The notes below the pieces were generated by a model, which was not told the origin of the DNA, did not search any database, and saw only the letters and a list, made by a program, of their open reading frames with translations. Made by a program: the position numbers and the translations under genes. Shown piece by piece: positions 32,993 to 35,588 of a stretch of 35,588 nt of DNA. Position 1 is the stretch's first letter, and every line of letters begins with the position of its first letter. Origin of the DNA: an uncultured Enterobacterales bacterium (GTDB lineage Bacteria > Pseudomonadota > Gammaproteobacteria > Enterobacterales > Enterobacteriaceae); NCBI GenBank assembly GCA_946478305.1, contig CAMLBO010000047.1, positions 1-35,588 on the forward strand. Reading direction: 5' to 3'.

Positions 32993-33044
32993 GCCCCTGC
33001 TGACCCCTAACCGGGCGATAACAATAAACTAATTGTGGTGATAG

Positions 33045-33914
33045 ATGAGTAACAGCTATCTGGCGTTTCCCCAGTTTGACCCGGTCATTTTTTCCGTAGG
33101 ACCGGTTTCTCTGCACTGGTATGGCTTGATGTACCTGGTCGGTTTTGTCTTTGCGATGTGGCTGGCTGTGCGCCGTGCTAACAAGCCTGGCAGTGGCTGG
33201 ACGAAGGAAGAAGTTGAGAACCTGCTGTACGCCGGATTCCTCGGTGTCTTCCTTGGTGGCCGTATCGGTTATGTACTGTTCTACAACCTGCCGCTGTTCC
33301 TTGATAATCCGCTTTATCTGTTCAAAGTGTGGGATGGTGGGATGTCTTTCCACGGTGGTCTGATAGGCGTCATCGTCGTCATGCTGTGGTTTGCACGCCG
33401 TACTAAGCGAACTTTCTTCCAGGTTTCCGATTTCATCGCGCCGCTGATTCCTTTTGGGCTGGGTGCCGGTCGTCTCGGTAACTTCATCAATGGTGAATTA
33501 TGGGGTCGCGTAACCACTGATGTGCCATGGGCGATGCTGTTCCCAGGATCACGTCAGGAAGATATCGCTATCGCCGCCGCTGACCCTAAATGGCAGCCGC
33601 TGCTGAACCAATACGGTGTTCTCCCTCGTCATCCATCGCAGGTGTATGAACTGCTGCTTGAAGGCGTGGTGCTGTTTATCATTCTCAATCTGTTCATCCG
33701 TAAGCCGCGCCCGATGGGTGCTGTCTCTGGCCTGTTCCTGATTGGCTATGGTGCTTTCCGAATCATCGTTGAGTATTTCCGCCAGCCAGATGCCCAACTA
33801 GGTCTGTTTGACGGTTTCCTCAGCATGGGACAAATCCTTTCCATTCCAATGATTGTCATCGGTCTCATCATGATGATCTGGGCCTACCGCCGCCCGCAGA
33901 AACAATTGTCGTGA
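33045..33914 (+). CDS. lgt: Lgt: prolipoprotein diacylglyceryl transferase
   Basis: 289 residues (E. coli 291), a seven-helix inner-membrane enzyme. It transfers diacylglyceryl from phosphatidylglycerol to the lipobox cysteine, the first step of lipoprotein maturation. Functional residues sit at E. coli positions: Y26, Y76, H103 in FHGGLIG, R143 and N146 in the Lgt signature [17 protein letters not shown]202, and R239. It is followed six bases later by thyA. The lipoproteins at 8971 and 28368 are clients of this enzyme. Confidence 0.97.
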   Translation: MSNSYLAFPQFDPVIFSVGPVSLHWYGLMYLVGFVFAMWLAVRRANKPGSGWTKEEVENLLYAGFLGVFLGGRIGYVLFYNLPLFLDNPLYLFKVWDGGMSFHGGLIGVIVVMLWFARRTKRTFFQVSDFIAPLIPFGLGAGRLGNFINGELWGRVTTDVPWAMLFPGSRQEDIAIAAADPKWQPLLNQYGVLPRHPSQVYELLLEGVVLFIILNLFIRKPRPMGAVSGLFLIGYGAFRIIVEYFRQPDAQLGLFDGFLSMGQILSIPMIVIGLIMMIWAYRRPQKQLS

Positions 33915-33920
33915 GGTCAC

Positions 33921-34715
33921 ATGAAACAGTATCTGGATTTAATGCAGAAAGTGCTCGATGAGGGCACACCTAAAGCTGACCGTACCGGTACGGGAACGGT
34001 GTCAATTTTCGGTCATCAGATGCGTTTCAATCTGCAAGATGGCTTTCCGCTGGTTACCACCAAAAAATGTCATTTACGTTCCATTATTCATGAGCTGTTG
34101 TGGTTCCTCAAAGGCGAAACCAATATCGCTTATCTGCGTGAGAATAATGTCTCTATCTGGGACGAATGGGCAGATGAGAACGGCGATTTGGGGCCTGTCT
34201 ATGGTAAGCAGTGGCGCGCCTGGGGTACCGCTGATGGTAAGCAAATTGACCAATTGAGCAATGTGGTTAACCAACTGAAACAGGATCCGGACTCACGACG
34301 CATTATTGTTTCTGCGTGGAACGTCGGGGAGTTGGAGCACATGGCGCTGGCACCTTGTCATGCGTTTTTCCAGTTCTATGTCGCCGATGGCAAGCTCTCA
34401 TGCCAGCTCTATCAGCGCTCATGCGACATTTTCCTTGGTCTGCCTTTCAACATTGCCAGCTATGCTCTGCTGGTACATATGATGGCCCAGCAGTGTGACC
34501 TGGAAGTTGGTGACTTTGTCTGGACCGGTGGTGATACGCATCTCTACAACAACCACATGGAACAGACGCATTTACAACTGGGTCGTGAGCCACGCGCACT
34601 GCCAAAATTAGTCATCAAACGTAAACCCGCGTCCCTGTTTGACTATCGTTTTGAAGACTTCGACATCGAAGGTTATGATCCGCACCCGGCCATCAAAGCC
34701 CCCGTTGCCGTCTAA
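33921..34715 (+). CDS. thyA: Thymidylate synthase
   Basis: 264 residues, exactly E. coli ThyA length. It makes dTMP from dUMP with methylenetetrahydrofolate. The catalytic cysteine is C146 in [11 protein letters not shown]21, the RR pair at 126-127, W80 and the C-terminal IKAPVAV that closes the active site are present. RBS GAGG lies six bases before the ATG, overlapping the end of lgt, so the two are probably translated from one message. Confidence 0.98.
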   Translation: MKQYLDLMQKVLDEGTPKADRTGTGTVSIFGHQMRFNLQDGFPLVTTKKCHLRSIIHELLWFLKGETNIAYLRENNVSIWDEWADENGDLGPVYGKQWRAWGTADGKQIDQLSNVVNQLKQDPDSRRIIVSAWNVGELEHMALAPCHAFFQFYVADGKLSCQLYQRSCDIFLGLPFNIASYALLVHMMAQQCDLEVGDFVWTGGDTHLYNNHMEQTHLQLGREPRALPKLVIKRKPASLFDYRFEDFDIEGYDPHPAIKAPVAV

Positions 34716-34725
34716 GTTATGACAC

Positions 34726-34748
34726 CCCGCCGGCTAAATGCTGGCGGG
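34726..34748 (+). terminator. Hairpin after thyA without a T-run
   Basis: CCCGCCGGC (34726-34734) pairs with GCTGGCGGG (34740-34748), nine pairs with one G-U. AATATTGCC follows, so intrinsic termination would be weak; it may instead protect the thyA mRNA end. The rest of the 34749-34964 gap shows no gene. Confidence 0.45.
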
Positions 34749-34964
34749 AATATTGCCTGCTGACCTCTCCTTCTTTATTCCCTGTCGGTTTTCTACGCCT
34801 TTCATCCGCTATCGCCAGCTTAATTTCTGCCTGTCTTACTGCCTTGTGAGTCATCCCGCATAAACTTTGTCGCCCTGAATGAATGTTCGAAAATATTCCC
34901 GAGGAGTGCTGGAAAGCGTTGCTTTGCCTGTTGGCGGCAAAATTTCTCTGAGTAAACTCGCCGT

Positions 34965-35462
34965 ATGAAAATAATCGGTGACTTAAAACAACAGGGCATG
35001 AGCCTGGTAGAAATCCTGCTGGTCATTATGCTAATTGCCCTCTGCAGCATGTGGGGGCTACACGGCTGGCAGGGTTATCAGCAGGCGCTTCGTCTTGAAC
35101 AGAATGCGCAGAGATTGCGGCTCTATCTCGTTGGCCTGCAAACACAAGCCAACCTGTATAACCGTTCCATCATCTTATGGGTAATCGGGGGGGAACAGGG
35201 TTGTGTGGGATATTCAGTCCTCCCGGAAAATTGTGCTTCATCTGGCGTGCTACCGCGCTTTGTTGTATCTGAGCCTGACATGGAGGTTCTGGATTTCACG
35301 GACAAAGTGATGGGCTTTTATGGCATACGTAACGCGGCACAGGCAGGTCATCTTACCTTAAGAAACTCAGCGGGCAGTATCAGGCTGGTTCTGTCGGCCA
35401 GAGGGCGTATCAGGTTATGCAGCGAGGGCAAACCTATGCTCGGGTTAGCGCTATGTGTGTAA
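34965..35462 (+). CDS. ppdA: PpdA: prepilin peptidase-dependent (type IV pseudopilin-like) protein
   Basis: 165 residues. A short charged leader ending in QQG precedes MSLVEILLVIMLIALCSMWGL: the prepilin cleavage site (after G11) with the Glu at mature position 5 and a hydrophobic helix. The C-terminal part, MGFYGIRNAAQAGHLTLRNSAGS ... ARGRIRLC, matches E. coli PpdA, and the gene order thyA-ppdA-ppdB is the same. It is a minor pseudopilin; assembly with type IV pilus or secretion components is plausible but its function in enterics is not settled. It overlaps ppdB by ten bases. Confidence 0.92.
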   Translation: MKIIGDLKQQGMSLVEILLVIMLIALCSMWGLHGWQGYQQALRLEQNAQRLRLYLVGLQTQANLYNRSIILWVIGGEQGCVGYSVLPENCASSGVLPRFVVSEPDMEVLDFTDKVMGFYGIRNAAQAGHLTLRNSAGSIRLVLSARGRIRLCSEGKPMLGLALCV

Positions 35463-35556
35463 GCCACACGCGTTCACATGGATTCACGCTTCCAGAAGTG
35501 CTGATGGCACTGAGTGTCGGCAGCATGCTAATGCTCAGCGCGGCACAGCTCTACCC
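35453..35556 (+). CDS. ppdB: PpdB: prepilin-like protein, 5' fragment cut by the contig end
   Basis: The ATG at 35453 overlaps the ppdA stop. The peptide MCVSHTRSHGFTLPEVLMAL continues into a hydrophobic helix, a classic type IV prepilin start with cleavage after the G in SHG and the Glu five residues on. E. coli ppdB follows ppdA in the same way. True sequence stops near 35556. The frame stays open through the adapter and would add about ten false residues (CLLYTSPSPR). Confidence 0.88.
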
Positions 35557-35588
35557 CTGTCTCTTATACACATCTCCGAGCCCACGAG
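35557..35588. other. Illumina Nextera transposase adapter (artefact)
   Basis: The last 32 bases begin with CTGTCTCTTATACACATCT, the Tn5 mosaic-end sequence used in Nextera libraries, followed by CCGAGCCCACGAG, the Nextera read-2 adapter. They are library-preparation sequence left at the contig end, not chromosomal DNA. Confidence 0.99.

Noticed and set aside
1-35588. CRISPR arrays, tRNA or rRNA genes, insertion sequences, prophage genes
   Set aside because: No regularly spaced repeats, tRNA-like cloverleaf, transposase or phage protein was recognised anywhere in the window.

Overview
The window is chromosomal DNA of a member of the Enterobacterales that is not Escherichia coli itself. Its right half follows E. 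coli gene order around 64 min: omrA, aas, lplT, tas, ygdR, mutH, rppH, ptsP, lgt, thyA, ppdA, ppdB. The lysR-lysA pair and galR are also recognisable, and the catalytic residues fall at E. coli numbering. Differences from E. coli are a single Omr small RNA gene, no ygdQ between mutH and ygdR, a BisC-family reductase between galR and omrA, a beta-glucoside PTS cluster between lysA and galR, and a chaperone-usher fimbrial operon on the left. A Yersiniaceae-type genome (Serratia/Rahnella-like) would fit, but the genus cannot be fixed from sequence reading alone.

Region 1 (1-5560) is an alpha-type (CS1/CFA-I/cable-pilus-like) fimbrial operon: the 3' end of a pilin gene, an intercistronic hairpin, a second subunit, the usher, the chaperone, a likely tip/minor subunit, a third pilin-like subunit and a strong terminator. 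Region 2 (5596-9880) holds a periplasmic MBL-fold protein with a degenerate metal site, divergent from a LysR regulator, then an AraJ/YdhP-type MFS exporter and a convergent ChaN-type lipoprotein whose promoter carries a Fur box. Region 3 (9881-12215) is lysR/lysA, the last step of lysine synthesis and its regulator.

Region 4 (12192-17950) is a split beta-glucoside (cellobiose/arbutin-type) PTS cluster. EIIA and a LacI-type regulator read leftward. EIIC, a GH1 6-phospho-beta-glucosidase, EIIB and a UxuR-like GntR regulator read rightward. The shared 292-bp control region holds three TTGG-N4-CCAA palindromes, and related half-sites lie before the GntR gene. Region 5 (17966-21742) has galR with a GalR operator, the BisC-type molybdoenzyme and the OmrA small RNA.

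Region 6 (21890-26806) is the Aas/LplT lysophospholipid salvage operon and a DASS-family anion transporter. Region 7 (27067-29382) is tas, ygdR and mutH, all leftward. The 695-bp mutH-rppH gap contains several DnaA boxes and corresponds in position and content to the DnaA-reactivating locus DARS2. Region 8 (30078-end) is rppH-ptsP, lgt-thyA and ppdA-ppdB. The last 32 bases are not genomic: they are the Nextera transposase adapter, so the contig end and the apparent end of ppdB are artefacts of sequencing.
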